Origin: Bifidobacterium angulatum DSM 20098 = JCM 7096
GTDB lineage: Bacteria > Actinomycetota > Actinomycetes > Actinomycetales > Bifidobacteriaceae
Assembly (NCBI RefSeq): GCF_001025155.1
Contig: NZ_AP012322.1
Coordinates: forward strand, 1,054,001 to 1,118,000
Length of the DNA: 64,000 bases
Reading direction: 5' to 3'
Shown: positions 42,537 to 54,692 of the stretch, piece by piece
Position numbering within the stretch: position 1 is the first letter of the stretch
How the letters are laid out: every line of letters begins with the position of its first letter
Position numbers and translations under genes: made by a program
Notes under the pieces: generated by a model
Told to the model about the DNA's origin: nothing
Databases searched by the model: none
The model's input: only the letters and a program-made list of their open reading frames with translations

Positions 42537-44171
42537 CTACTGCTGGATGCGTCGGAACGCCTCTTCGACAGCGTCCGCCGGCGGATCCTCGAGATGGATG
42601 GGATGCCCCACCGATTCGAGCACCACGAAACGCAGCTTGTTGCCACGCGCCTTCTTGTCTCGGTGCATCAGCGCCAGCACATCGCTCCAGCTGCCGTTGT
42701 TCCACGACGTCGGCAATCCGAGCGAGTCGAGCAGCGAACGGTGGTAATCGACCAGATCCTGATCGATATAGCCGAGCAGATGCGACAGTTCGGCCGCATA
42801 CACGCAACCGACGGCAACCGCATTGCCATGACGCCAGCGGAAATGCTCCAGCTTCTCGATGGCATGGCCGAGCGTATGGCCATAGTTCAGAAACTCACGC
42901 AGACCGGCTTCCTTGAGATCGGCGGACACATGGTAGGCTTTCACTCCCACGGTATGCTCGATGAGTTCAGCCACCACATCCTTAAGCCCGGAGTCCAGGA
43001 ACATCGCGCCGTCGAACGAACGCAATTCGCTGGCATGGTCCTCGAGGATCCGCAGAATCTCCGGATCCATGATGAAGCCCGACTTCGCCACTTCGCCCAA
43101 ACCCTCGATGAAGATGTCGTTCGGCAGCGTGGCAAGCGTGCGCATATCCGCAAGCACACCGGCAGGGGTGTAGAACGAACCGACCAGGTTCTTGCCCGCC
43201 TCGGTGTTGATACCGGTCTTGCCGCCAGTGGATGCATCGACCATGGCCAGTAGGGAGGTCGGGCAGTTCACATAACGGATGCCACGCATCCACGTGGCGG
43301 CGATGAAGCCGGCCAGGTCGGTGGCCGCTCCCCCGCCAAGCCCGACGATCGCATCGGAACGGGTGAAGCCCTCGTCGCCCAGACGACGCCACACGCCATT
43401 GGCGACATCCACGGTCTTGCCGGCCTCCGCATCCGGCACTACGATGTCGGACACCGTGTAGCCTGCCTGGCGCAGCAGCGTACGTGCATGGTCGCTGTGA
43501 CGTTGCACCGGCTGGGTGTGAATCAGCGCGACACGTGCCACTCCCTCACCTAGCACATCGGGAAGATGATTCATCGTCCCCTCGCCGATACGCACATCAT
43601 ACGGTTCGATTCCCGAACCGGTGACGTGCACCATGCGCTCACGAATCATATCCATCACCTTCCTCGCCGCCATCTGCGGCGTCTGGCCACGCGTGCGCAC
43701 ACGCACATTGGCGACCCTACGGAACACCGGGTCACGTTCCTTATACAGCTTCTTCCAACGGGCGTCGGCGTCTCCGTTCAGCATAGGACGGCCACCGCCA
43801 CGATTGGCGCGTTCCATGGCCTCGGCCGGATCAGCGTCCAAGTAGACGACGCGACCGCCGCGATCGATGTATTCGGCAAGGGCACATTGCGTGGACGGCG
43901 TCATCGGAGCGCCACCGCCCAAGGAGAAGATGCCGTCGAAATCCTCCAGCATGTCGGCGATAAGATCGGCCTCGACCTTGCGGAACGCCGGTTCGCCTTC
44001 GCGCTCGAAAAACTCGGGGATGCCCATGCCTATGTCATGTTGAATCTCCACGTCGGCATCGGCGAACGGCAGATCCATGATATGGGCGACTTCCTTGCCG
44101 ACACGGGTCTTGCCCGCGCCCATCATGCCGATAATGACGGCAACAGGAATGGAATGACGAACGCCGCTCAC
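42537..44171 (-). CDS. aroKB: Fused shikimate kinase / 3-dehydroquinate synthase
   Basis: 544-aa bifunctional protein. Residues 1 to about 170 are shikimate kinase (P-loop [11 protein letters not shown], substrate motif GGGAPM, lid RGGGRPML). From about 183 it is 3-dehydroquinate synthase with [37 protein letters not shown] and the metal site [11 protein letters not shown]. The start is GTG at 44171, overlapping the aroC stop by four bases (GTGA). Both halves keep their active-site residues. The two enzymes act at non-adjacent steps of the same pathway. Confidence 0.96.
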   Translation of the reverse strand: MSGVRHSIPVAVIIGMMGAGKTRVGKEVAHIMDLPFADADVEIQHDIGMGIPEFFEREGEPAFRKVEADLIADMLEDFDGIFSLGGGAPMTPSTQCALAEYIDRGGRVVYLDADPAEAMERANRGGGRPMLNGDADARWKKLYKERDPVFRRVANVRVRTRGQTPQMAARKVMDMIRERMVHVTGSGIEPYDVRIGEGTMNHLPDVLGEGVARVALIHTQPVQRHSDHARTLLRQAGYTVSDIVVPDAEAGKTVDVANGVWRRLGDEGFTRSDAIVGLGGGAATDLAGFIAATWMRGIRYVNCPTSLLAMVDASTGGKTGINTEAGKNLVGSFYTPAGVLADMRTLATLPNDIFIEGLGEVAKSGFIMDPEILRILEDHASELRSFDGAMFLDSGLKDVVAELIEHTVGVKAYHVSADLKEAGLREFLNYGHTLGHAIEKLEHFRWRHGNAVAVGCVYAAELSHLLGYIDQDLVDYHRSLLDSLGLPTSWNNGSWSDVLALMHRDKKARGNKLRFVVLESVGHPIHLEDPPADAVEEAFRRIQQ

Positions 44172-45358
44172 TGCATATGCTCCGGCCAGGAGGCGAGATA
44201 GGACTCGCAGTTACGACGGGTCTCCGCGATGCTGTCGCCGCCGAACTTCTCAAGCGCATACTGCGCGATGGTGAGTCGGACCATGGCCTCGGCGACCACC
44301 GCCGCCGCGGGGACAGCCGTGGAATCGGAACGCTGGTTGATGGCCTGCGCCGCCTCGCCGGTAAGCACATCCACCGTGCGCAGGGCCTTCGGAATAGAGG
44401 GAATCGGCTTCATCGCGGCACGGACGACAATCGGCTGGCCGTTCGACATGCCACCTTCGATACCGCCGGCACGGTTGCTTACGCGTGTGATACGCCCGTT
44501 CTCCACTACCATTTCGTCGTGCGCCTCGGAGCCTGGACGCATCGCCTCAAGGAATCCGTCGCCGATCTCCACACCCTTGATGGCCTGCACACCCATAACG
44601 GCGCTGGCCAGGGCCGCGTCCAAACGTCGGTCTGATTCCACATAGGTGCCGATTCCAGCGGGAACACCGTAGGCGATGACCTCGATCACGCCGCCGAGCG
44701 TGTCCGAATTCGCCTTGGCCTCATCGATGCGGGCGATCATACGCGCTTCGGCATCCTTATCGAGCGTACGTACCGGAGAAGCGTCCAACGCCTCAAGATC
44801 GTCCGGGGTCGGGCGCTTGGCCGTGGCCTGGTCTTCCACGCCGGCGCCGCCAATGGACAGCACATGGGAGACGGTGCGGATGCCGAAGGCCTGTTCGAGG
44901 AAATCGGCTGCGATGGCGCCGAGCACCACACGGGATGCGGTTTCGCGGGCGGATGAACGTTCCAGCACAGGGCGAGCGTCATCAAACGCGTACTTGCGCA
45001 TACCCGTCAGGTCTGCATGGCCGGGGCGCGGGCGGCTCAACGGCGCATTGCGCCCCTCACGGGCAAGCTCATGGTCAAGCGGATCGGCGCTCATGACCTC
45101 GGTCCACTTGGGCCATTCGGTGTTGGCGATCTCCACGGCGATCGGCGTGCCCAGCGTACGCCCATGGCGCACACCGGTAAGCAGCCGCACCTTGTCCTGT
45201 TCGAACTTCATGCGTGCGCCACGCCCGTAGCCGAGACGACGGCGAGCCAAGGCACTCACCACGTCATCGCTTACGACCTCGACGCCGGAGGGCAGGCCCT
45301 CGATCATCGCCACCAATGCCTCGCCATGCGACTCGCCTGCCGTCTGCCAACGCAACAT
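44168..45358 (-). CDS. aroC: Chorismate synthase
   Basis: 396-aa FMN-dependent last enzyme of the shikimate pathway. [38 protein letters not shown]-like SSARETASR and [17 protein letters not shown] are the four signature regions. The ATG at 45358 is preceded by AAAGGGAAACGT; a seven-residue extension is less likely. It heads aroC-aroKB-aroQ and is divergent from the peptidase gene, with only 43 bases between their starts. Confidence 0.97.
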   Translation of the reverse strand: MLRWQTAGESHGEALVAMIEGLPSGVEVVSDDVVSALARRRLGYGRGARMKFEQDKVRLLTGVRHGRTLGTPIAVEIANTEWPKWTEVMSADPLDHELAREGRNAPLSRPRPGHADLTGMRKYAFDDARPVLERSSARETASRVVLGAIAADFLEQAFGIRTVSHVLSIGGAGVEDQATAKRPTPDDLEALDASPVRTLDKDAEARMIARIDEAKANSDTLGGVIEVIAYGVPAGIGTYVESDRRLDAALASAVMGVQAIKGVEIGDGFLEAMRPGSEAHDEMVVENGRITRVSNRAGGIEGGMSNGQPIVVRAAMKPIPSIPKALRTVDVLTGEAAQAINQRSDSTAVPAAAVVAEAMVRLTIAQYALEKFGGDSIAETRRNCESYLASWPEHMQ

Positions 45359-45401
45359 ACGTTTCCCTTTCACTCGCAAATAACTGGGTTAATGTTAAGG
45401 C

Positions 45402-45869
45402 ATGGCATACCTGTTCTACTTGCCGAGTTTGCTATGTGGGCTCGCAATCGGCATCGAAGACGTGCGACGTCGTCACGTTCCCGCCCCATGGGTGCTGGTC
45501 GGCTCCCTGGCACAGCTCATATCCAATATCATTGCCGCCGCCGTAGGCAACACGTTCTTCACTGTGCTGCAATCCATGCTCTTCGCACTGCTGAGCCTTG
45601 GCGTGATGGCATTGCTCGCATTGGCGCGATCCAGCGGACTGGGCGCTAACGAAATCAAGGCGATGGCGCCGGCCGGATTGGCAGTCGGCATGTGCGGGCT
45701 ACCGGCAGTCATCATATGGTGGCTTTGCATATTGCTGTTCGGCACCATGCTCACGGTGTATTGGAGACGCACCAATCTACGGTGCAACGCACCCGGCTCC
45801 GCCCGGCCGCCATACGTTCCGGCGATTGTCGTGGCAGCGGTCCTGGCTGTTGCCATAACCACGATCTAG
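45402..45869 (+). CDS. Prepilin-peptidase-like membrane protein (A24 family)
   Basis: 155-aa hydrophobic protein with about four membrane helices. The first catalytic region fits: GIEDVRRRHVPAPW resembles the DxRxxxIP block with Asp20. The second, usually GxGDxK, reads GANEIKAM, so the second aspartate appears to be glutamate. It is in the position of the mycobacterial gene next to the aro cluster, but on the opposite strand. It may be the prepilin peptidase (TadV-like) for Tad/Flp pili encoded elsewhere; activity is uncertain. Confidence 0.7.
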   Translation: MAYLFYLPSLLCGLAIGIEDVRRRHVPAPWVLVGSLAQLISNIIAAAVGNTFFTVLQSMLFALLSLGVMALLALARSSGLGANEIKAMAPAGLAVGMCGLPAVIIWWLCILLFGTMLTVYWRRTNLRCNAPGSARPPYVPAIVVAAVLAVAITTI

Positions 45870-45877
45870 CCCCTGAT

Positions 45878-45920
45878 AAACGGCGGCGCCCACCTCATCT
45901 GGAGGTGGGCGCCGCCGTTT
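45878..45920. terminator. 19-bp perfect bidirectional hairpin
   Basis: Arms 45878-45896 and 45902-45920 pair perfectly with a five-base loop. It separates the converging peptidase gene and mltG, eight and ten bases from their stops. Confidence 0.85.
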
Positions 45921-45930
45921 GCTGAAAAAC

Positions 45931-47109
45931 TCAGTTGGCATCCTCGTTGTTCGCCTTGTACTTCTGCACCAGCTTGTCGAATTCGTCGGCGTTATCCGTG
46001 AATTCGGTTTCGCCGGAGTTCAGATCGGTGGTGACGAAATACAGCCAATTGCCTTGCGGAGGGTCGATTGCCGCCTGTATGGCCGAATCGCCAGGATTGG
46101 AAATCGGCGTAGGCGGAAGCCCCTTGTGAATACGTGTATTGAACTTGTTGGAACTATCGTCCAGCATATTCTGCGTAATCTCCGCGGATTTGACATTGTT
46201 GCCATAGGCCACGGTGGAATCCATGCCCAACGTCATGCCCTTGTCAAGGCGATTCAGGATTACGCGGACGACCTTGCCGTAATCGTCCTTCTTGTTCACC
46301 TCGGCTTCGGCGATGGACGCCATATTGAGGATCTTCTCACGTTCACTGCCTGTAGGCACGCCCAACGAATCAAGCTTCTTGATACGACGATCGACCATCA
46401 TCTTCAGAATCTCCTTCGCGGAGGTCTTGGACTTGATGTCGTACTGCCCAGGCTCAAGCCAGCCTTCGAACTTGCCGCCGGCCTCGGACGGCAGAATGCC
46501 GGAACCGTCGCCATCCACAATGGAGGTGAACTCGGATTCGGCTATGCCGCTCATCTCGGACGCGCCCTTGACGACGTCGCTGACGCGCTCACCCGCACGC
46601 ACATCGAAGAACCCCTTCGCCATGCTGGTGTCGGACAGAATCTTCATCGCGTCGGCATTGCTCATATGCTTCTTGAGTTCGAACGTGCCCGGATACAGGT
46701 TGACGTTATTGGCGCTCACCACATTGGCGAAAGCCTCGGCGGATTTCACGACCCCGGCTTTGACCAGGCGCTTGCCAATGGCAAGCGCGTCCTCGCCGGA
46801 TTCCACGGTGAAACTCACCTGCCCGCTGCCCGGGCCCTCATAGTCCTCGGAGAGACGTTCGTTCATCTCATTCTGTGCACGAACGGCACTGAGACGACGT
46901 ACACCGAAATATGTCGCGGAGCCGATCAGCCCCAGCACAACAATAACCGTCAACGCAATCAGCCAATGCTTACGCTGCTTCTTCTTGCGCCGCTTGCGCA
47001 TCTCACGACGGGATTTCGGCGGTTTCGGCGGCTCGGCGACGGGAGCCGACGAATTGCCCGTCACCCATTGCGTGTTTTCTTCGAAGTAATCGTTGAAAGA
47101 ATCGGCCAT
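45931..47109 (-). CDS. mltG: Endolytic murein transglycosylase MltG
   Basis: 392-aa single-pass membrane protein that cuts new glycan strands. A proline- and lysine/arginine-rich cytoplasmic start, a helix near residues 48-70, and an extracytoplasmic YceG-like domain with YPGTFEL, GWLEPGQYDI, and ASIAEAE that holds the catalytic Glu, then LNRLDKGMTLGMDSTV and LPPTPISNPG. The start ATG shares one base with the ruvX stop (TAATG), with AGGGAG inside the ruvX end. Confidence 0.94.
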   Translation of the reverse strand: MADSFNDYFEENTQWVTGNSSAPVAEPPKPPKSRREMRKRRKKKQRKHWLIALTVIVVLGLIGSATYFGVRRLSAVRAQNEMNERLSEDYEGPGSGQVSFTVESGEDALAIGKRLVKAGVVKSAEAFANVVSANNVNLYPGTFELKKHMSNADAMKILSDTSMAKGFFDVRAGERVSDVVKGASEMSGIAESEFTSIVDGDGSGILPSEAGGKFEGWLEPGQYDIKSKTSAKEILKMMVDRRIKKLDSLGVPTGSEREKILNMASIAEAEVNKKDDYGKVVRVILNRLDKGMTLGMDSTVAYGNNVKSAEITQNMLDDSSNKFNTRIHKGLPPTPISNPGDSAIQAAIDPPQGNWLYFVTTDLNSGETEFTDNADEFDKLVQKYKANNEDAN

Positions 47110-47573
47110 TACTTCTCCCTACTGTTCCTCTTATCCAACGCAGCTTGCAAGATCACGACAGCTGACTGCTGATCGACTACAGGCCTATGCCCTCTCTCCG
47201 CGATATTCGCCTGCCTCAGCTGACGATGCGCACTTACCGTTGTCAGCCGTTCATCCATCAATTCTATCTCAGGCACCTGTTCCAGCGTGGTCTCGCCGCT
47301 CTGCATGTACAGATCGATCCGCTTGGCGAGGTTGCTGGCCCAACGGCGGGCTTTCTTAGCGCTTTTGCCTTCCTCCCCACTAAGCAATAGCGGCAGACCG
47401 ACAACAACATGGTCAACGTTCTCATCTTCGATGGTGTAGATCACATCGTCTATGGCGCGAAACGAATCGCCATAGACCTGGACGTTTCCAATCGGATGTG
47501 CAAAGGTGAGCTCGGGGTCGGACACTGCAAGTCCGACCCGAGCATCACCCAGATCAATTCCCAACCAGGTCAT
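47109..47573 (-). CDS. ruvX: Putative pre-16S rRNA nuclease / Holliday junction resolvase (YqgF)
   Basis: 154-aa RNase H-fold protein. GIDLGDARVGLAVSDP, VVVGLPL, and DERLTTVSAHRQLR are the YqgF signature blocks with the catalytic aspartates. The family completes 16S rRNA 5'-end processing and was earlier thought to be a resolvase. It is ten bases behind alaS and coupled to mltG. Confidence 0.94.
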   Translation of the reverse strand: MTWLGIDLGDARVGLAVSDPELTFAHPIGNVQVYGDSFRAIDDVIYTIEDENVDHVVVGLPLLLSGEEGKSAKKARRWASNLAKRIDLYMQSGETTLEQVPEIELMDERLTTVSAHRQLRQANIAERGHRPVVDQQSAVVILQAALDKRNSREK

Positions 47574-47583
47574 ACCTGTTGGT

Positions 47584-50262
<2,679 letters not shown>

Positions 50263-50342
50263 TGGCGAATGGACTCCTTGTGGTTGGTGAGAGGGCATGC
50301 ATATGCCGTTCTCTGTTATTGGTGAGTATGGAAAGCTTTGGT

Positions 50343-50582
50343 TCAGCGCAGGCGATCGGCGTACTGCTTGTTCAACTCGGCCTCGCGGGTCTTGCGAGTC
50401 TCGTTGAATTCACGGAACATACCCTGCAGCGTGCGCAAGCCCACATTATCGATATCGGGGCCGAACAGGAACTGGCGTGCCGGTGCAGGCGTATTGGCTT
50501 TCACATAGGCCTGCGCCTTCATCACGGTGAACACGCCGCAGCAGAATCCGGCCGCCATCCAGAACAGTCGTTTGAACATCAC
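50343..50582 (-). CDS. Small membrane protein of unknown function
   Basis: 79 aa; one hydrophobic N-terminal helix (residues 6-24, with two adjacent cysteines) and a charged C-terminal half ending [17 protein letters not shown]. It overlaps the upstream DUF948 gene by four bases if the GTG start is used, or one if the ATG at 50579 is used. Actinobacteria often have such a small gene between a DUF948 protein and alaS; no function is known to me. Confidence 0.75.
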   Translation of the reverse strand: MMFKRLFWMAAGFCCGVFTVMKAQAYVKANTPAPARQFLFGPDIDNVGLRTLQGMFREFNETRKTREAELNKQYADRLR

Positions 50583-50959
50583 TCCCCCTTGGCTGCAGAC
50601 TTGCCCTGCTTGTTCAGGAAGGACTGGATGGTCGACTTTGCGGCATAGACGGCTGACGCAGCCTTGATGACCGGCTTGCCAAGGAACGAACCGTACAGAT
50701 CGACCAGAGCGCCCACATTGGTGGCGGTGGTCGAAGCGGCGGCGGAAATCTTGTTGGCGTCCTCCAGCGACTTATTGATCTGACGGACGGTCGTGACGCC
50801 CTCATCGAGCGCCGGGATGGCATGATCACCGGATTGTTTGACCGTAACGGCGATCTGGTCGAACAGCTTGCCCAGACGAATCAGCGGGTAGATCATGAAT
50901 CCCGCCAGCACGGCGAATGCGATCGCGGCAATGAGTCCTGCGATCTCTCCAACACCCAT
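50579..50959 (-). CDS. DUF948-family membrane protein
   Basis: 126 aa. An N-terminal helix (IAGLIAAIAFAVLAGFMIYPL) is followed by a long amphipathic helical segment (LGKLFDQIAVTVKQSGDHAIPALDEGVTTVRQINKSL) as in DUF948 proteins, then a lysine-rich end. AGGAGG stands six bases before the ATG. Function is unknown; it is linked with alaS by conserved order. Confidence 0.82.
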   Translation of the reverse strand: MGVGEIAGLIAAIAFAVLAGFMIYPLIRLGKLFDQIAVTVKQSGDHAIPALDEGVTTVRQINKSLEDANKISAAASTTATNVGALVDLYGSFLGKPVIKAASAVYAAKSTIQSFLNKQGKSAAKGE

Positions 50960-51053
50960 AGAGCGCCTCCTATAATCAGTTACCCGCTCAAGAGTAGCAC
51001 TATGTGTCGCTTTGACGAAGACTCGTCTCTGCCGGGAATGTCCGGAGCGTCAA

Positions 51054-51737
51054 TCATTTGCCGTAGGAAACGATGGTCAGAGCCTGTTCGAAGGGCTTAT
51101 CCGTATCGAAATCGATATCGGTTATGGAACCGTTGGCGGGCCGTTCGTTCAGATCCAGGTCAGAACCCCCGAATCGATGACCAAGGCTGAGCAGCGTGTT
51201 GCCGTGGCTGATTTGCAGCACATCGTCACCGTCCTGCAAATCGGCATTGGAAGCAATCAATGCGAATCCTCCCACTACACGCTGCCAATACTCCGTATCG
51301 GATTCGGCGTCATGGAACGGGTCCGCATCCTTCAGCCAATCGCGTGTAGCCGCAAGACCATACCTACTCACGATCTCGTTGTAGGTCTTCACGCCGTGCG
51401 GTCCTCCCGCCGCATACCATGCCTGGCTCATGTCAACGCCCTCGAAGTACCCGTAGAACTGCTCGCGAAAATGCATGTCGCAGATCAACGCCGGACGCGA
51501 ATTGCCGGACTGCTCATTGATGTCGAGAATACGCTCGGCGGTCATTTGGGCACGTGTGGTGTCGGAACAGTAGGCCGCGGCGAACGTCATGCCCTTAAGC
51601 CGCTCCCCCGCCTTGACGGCGTCAGCCAAACCGGATTCGGTCAGCGGCGAATTCGACCAGCCCTGCAGCTTGTTATACCGATTAAAGAACGTCTGCCCAT
51701 GGCGAACCAAATGCAAGTGAAGAATCATGCCTCCCAT
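51054..51737 (-). CDS. Histidine phosphatase superfamily protein
   Basis: 227-aa phosphoglycerate-mutase-like phosphatase. LVRHGQTFFN is the RHG motif with the catalytic His; a second His is in ISHGNTLLSLG, and Glu in FREQFYGYFEG acts as the acid. The start is uncertain: ATG 51728 has a GGGAGG only one base away, while ATG 51737 has a weak site but better spacing. The substrate cannot be read from sequence. It sits between the DUF948 gene and rpsD. Confidence 0.85.
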   Translation of the reverse strand: MGGMILHLHLVRHGQTFFNRYNKLQGWSNSPLTESGLADAVKAGERLKGMTFAAAYCSDTTRAQMTAERILDINEQSGNSRPALICDMHFREQFYGYFEGVDMSQAWYAAGGPHGVKTYNEIVSRYGLAATRDWLKDADPFHDAESDTEYWQRVVGGFALIASNADLQDGDDVLQISHGNTLLSLGHRFGGSDLDLNERPANGSITDIDFDTDKPFEQALTIVSYGK

Positions 51738-51798
51738 GCTACCCGCATGCCGTTCTGACCGGCGTGTGGCGCATGGCAGCGGCCATACGGAACGCGAA

Positions 51799-51824
51799 AA
51801 CCCCGCGCCATAAGGCACGGGGTT
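51799..51824 (-). terminator. Intrinsic terminator of rpsD
   Basis: An 11-bp stem with one wobble (51799-51809 with 51814-51824) and a four-base loop, followed on the minus strand by TTTTCGCG, 46 bases after rpsD. Confidence 0.85.
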
Positions 51825-51870
51825 CAAGCGGTATGTCCTTGACTGTAATGAATACAGAAGCGGGCCCGGA

Positions 51871-52497
51871 TCAGCGGGCGTAGAATTCGACCACGTACTG
51901 GATGTTCACCTGCGCCGGAACCTCTTCGGCTTCCGGCTTACGGGTCAGGGTGGCCTTCAGGGAGGCCAGGTTCACGTCGAGGTAACCCGGAACCGGCGGC
52001 AGAACGTCACGGTGGACGCCTTCGGCGGCGGCCTGGAACGGCTCCATGGTCTGGCTCTTGGCCTTGACCTGAATGGTCTGGCCGGGCTTGACGCGGTAGG
52101 ACGGGCGGTTCACAATGTTGCCGTCGACGAGGATGTGACGGTGCACCACGAACTGACGAGCCTGAGCGGTGGTACGGGCGAAACCTGCGCGCAGCACCAG
52201 GTTGTCGAGACGAACCTCGAGATCCTGGAGCATGGCGTTACCGGTCTGACCGGAAGTCTTGGTGCCCTTCTCGTACACTGCACGGAGCTGCTTCTCGGAC
52301 AGACCGTACTGTGCGCGCAGACGCTGCTTTTCACGCAGACGCACCGCGTAATCGGACTCGGTGCGGCGACGGGTGCGGCCGTGCTCGCCAGGAGCATACG
52401 GACGCTTTTCGAAAATGCGCTGAGCCTTCGGGGTCAGAGCAATGCCGAGGGCGCGGGAAAGACGCACCTGACGGCGAGAACGCTGAACGTTCGTCAT
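51871..52497 (-). CDS. rpsD: 30S ribosomal protein S4
   Basis: 208-aa S4, a primary 16S rRNA binder. RRQVRLSRALGIALTPK, RPYAPGEHGRTRRR and the S4 RNA-binding domain LEVRLDNLVLRAGFARTTAQARQFVVHRHILVDG are typical. It is the cysteine-free (non-zinc) form. GAAGGA precedes the ATG. The 190-base leader contains two hairpins (52589-52600, 52603-52620) that could be an autoregulatory S4 target. Confidence 0.97.
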   Translation of the reverse strand: MTNVQRSRRQVRLSRALGIALTPKAQRIFEKRPYAPGEHGRTRRRTESDYAVRLREKQRLRAQYGLSEKQLRAVYEKGTKTSGQTGNAMLQDLEVRLDNLVLRAGFARTTAQARQFVVHRHILVDGNIVNRPSYRVKPGQTIQVKAKSQTMEPFQAAAEGVHRDVLPPVPGYLDVNLASLKATLTRKPEAEEVPAQVNIQYVVEFYAR

Positions 52498-52588
52498 GAT
52501 AGTTAATCCTTCTGTCGTTATTTGAACGGAACGCCACTGCTTTCAGACGAAAGCCACGACGTTGAGCCAGGCCTCTCCAACGCTTCGT

Positions 52589-52620
52589 CGTGCGAACACG
52601 AGCGGTTCCTTGCGGAACCG
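52589..52620 (-). promoter_or_regulatory. Two hairpins in the rpsD leader
   Basis: CGTG/CACG with a CGAA loop (52589-52600) and CGGTTCC/GGAACCG with a TTGC loop (52603-52620) lie about 100 bases before rpsD. They might form a leader structure for S4 control; this is inference. Confidence 0.3.
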
Positions 52621-52690
52621 TCGACCCGTTGATGGGCTAAGACTCCAGATGGTGCCACCTTTCGGCAGACACCAATCGACTAGCATACAC

Positions 52691-53467
52691 TTAGGGGCGG
52701 GACAGCACGCCGGCATCCATACGAAGCGTGTAGTCGGCATAGCCGAGCGCTTCCGGATCATGGGTGACCATAAGGATGGCCGTGCCCGCATCAGCCAGAC
52801 TACGGAACAATCTCATCACAATATCGGTGCTTTCCTGATCGAGGTCCCCGGTCGGCTCATCGGCGATCAGCAGACGCGGGCCATTCATCAGCGCACGCGC
52901 AATCGATACGCGCCGCATCTCGCCGCCGGAAAGCTCACGCGGATAGCTTCCCGCAAGATCCGCAACACCGAGACGCTCAAGCAACGCCATTGCCCGCTCG
53001 TTCAACGGGTCGACGACGACGCCTTCCCCACCTTGCCCGCCCTCGATCTTCCCATCGGCGATAGAGGCGCCAGAGGCGGTATCGAAGGACTGCCGCCGCC
53101 GCGAATCGGCGAACAGGGTGGCGGGCAGCACCACATTATCGAGCACGGTGAGATTGGACAGCAAGGTCTGACTTTGCATAACGAAACCAATGACCCGGTT
53201 CCTTGTTCCTGACAACGTAGCGTCATCCATTGCGCCAATGTCACAGCCGTCCACCCGTACAACCCCGGATGTAGGCCGTGTCAGTCCCGCAATCATGGTG
53301 ATCAACGTGCTCTTGCCGTTCCCCGATCTGCCGACGATGGCAACGAAATCGCCTTCGTCCATAACCAGATCAACATGGCTTACGGCATCGAACTCCCTGC
53401 CACGACGGCGAAAACGCTTGGTGAGATCATCAACGACCAACAGATGGTCCGACTGATCATGGTTCAT
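52691..53467 (-). CDS. ABC transporter ATP-binding protein, LolD/MacB-like
   Basis: 258-aa ATPase. Walker A GRSGNGKST, signature LSGGEMRRVSIARAL, Walker B LLIADEPTGDLD and the H-loop VTHDPEAL are complete. Between the Q-loop and signature there is an added stretch of about 35 residues rich in Gly, Ser and charged residues. It stands one base behind the FtsX-like permease gene and belongs to the three-gene DUF4418-permease-ATPase unit. Confidence 0.92.
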   Translation of the reverse strand: MNHDQSDHLLVVDDLTKRFRRRGREFDAVSHVDLVMDEGDFVAIVGRSGNGKSTLITMIAGLTRPTSGVVRVDGCDIGAMDDATLSGTRNRVIGFVMQSQTLLSNLTVLDNVVLPATLFADSRRRQSFDTASGASIADGKIEGGQGGEGVVVDPLNERAMALLERLGVADLAGSYPRELSGGEMRRVSIARALMNGPRLLIADEPTGDLDQESTDIVMRLFRSLADAGTAILMVTHDPEALGYADYTLRMDAGVLSRP

Positions 53468-53468
53468 A

Positions 53469-54692
53469 TCACTGCCCTTCTCGAAGAGTCAAATACGCCT
53501 CAGGCCTGGCAAGCTTGCGCATGACCATCATGGACGCAGCCACACAGACGATTACCGAGCAGGCAATCGAAACCACAACCAAACCGATGACGTTCAAAGG
53601 GGATGTCTGTAGATAGGGCAGCTGCAACTGCCTGCCTATCAAGGAGCTGAAGGGGAATACGATCAAGGAGGCCAATGCCACGCCGACGACGCTCCCCGCA
53701 AGCGAGATGATAACCGCCTCCCTAACGATCACCCCGCGCAACATGCGCCGGGTCGCGCCCATGATGCGCAACGATGCGAATTCACGTTTCCTCTCATTCA
53801 CCGATGCGATGAACACCGCAAGCAGCACAATGACGCCCATAGCCCACAATACGGCGATGAATACCGCGGTATACCCCACCAGCGAGCCAAGCGACGCCTT
53901 GGTGGAAGCGGTGATGCCCCCAGGATAGACGAAACCAAGCTTGCCATATGAGGGATCAAGCTTGGTGATCGACTTGGCCACAATATGCGGATCATAGCCG
54001 TCCGCGACCTTGATCAGCACCGCGGAAACGGCCTTGTTCGCATACTCGGCCGGCATAACGCGGTGCGACACCTGCGCCGAAGCTTCAACCATCTGCGGCA
54101 CGGTGGCCCGGTTGATGAACACGGAATTGTCGAGGCTGGTTCCGGTGCTGGCAAGCTGGGCAACCACGGGCCAGGAGCGTCCATACAATTCGATGGTGCC
54201 GTCCGCGGATACATTCACACCGGCGCCCGCTACGATCTGGCCGTTCTTCACATTGCCGTCAAATTGGGAGGACAACCACGGTTGGATAACGAAATCGGTG
54301 CCGGGATCATAGCCGATGATCTGCAGCTTCGATGAGCAGCACGACGCCGCCAAAGACGAGATATACACCTGCTCGGTGGATTGTGCGACACCGTCGGCCT
54401 TGGCGATTGCGGAGGCAACGTCACGAGTGAAATAGAACGTGCCCGGCGAGCCACTGGTCAGCAACGCCTCGGCCTGTTGGGCGCTGTTCTGCGGCACCAC
54501 CATAAGATCGGCACCGAGGCGGCGTTCCATGCTACGCATACCGTTATCGAGATTAAGACTCAGCAGCGAACCAGCGAACAACGCCAGACTAAGGAGCATT
54601 ACCACAATGCCCAGCGCAGCAGTACGCAATGGTTTTCTTCTGAGGTTCTCCCCCGGCAGGGAGCGAAGCGTGATATGAGATTCCATAATCAT
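53469..54692 (-). CDS. FtsX-like ABC permease with paired cysteines
   Basis: 407-aa permease of the MacB/FtsX type: one N-terminal helix, an extracytoplasmic domain, and three C-terminal helices with the usual block (VIVLLAVFIASVNERKREFASLRIMGATRR). The external domain has the pair Cys118-Cys119 in LAASCCSSKLQ followed by GYDPGTDFVIQPWL, a block I recall from related but uncharacterised permeases. The start ATG overlaps the DUF4418 stop by four bases. Substrate unknown; a metal- or thiol-linked one is conceivable. Confidence 0.88.
   Translation of the reverse strand: MIMESHITLRSLPGENLRRKPLRTAALGIVVMLLSLALFAGSLLSLNLDNGMRSMERRLGADLMVVPQNSAQQAEALLTSGSPGTFYFTRDVASAIAKADGVAQSTEQVYISSLAASCCSSKLQIIGYDPGTDFVIQPWLSSQFDGNVKNGQIVAGAGVNVSADGTIELYGRSWPVVAQLASTGTSLDNSVFINRATVPQMVEASAQVSHRVMPAEYANKAVSAVLIKVADGYDPHIVAKSITKLDPSYGKLGFVYPGGITASTKASLGSLVGYTAVFIAVLWAMGVIVLLAVFIASVNERKREFASLRIMGATRRMLRGVIVREAVIISLAGSVVGVALASLIVFPFSSLIGRQLQLPYLQTSPLNVIGLVVVSIACSVIVCVAASMMVMRKLARPEAYLTLREGQ

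Noticed and set aside
52543..52791. Small open frames at the end of the LolD-like gene and rpsD leader
   Set aside because: They overlap a real gene in another frame and show no start signal.
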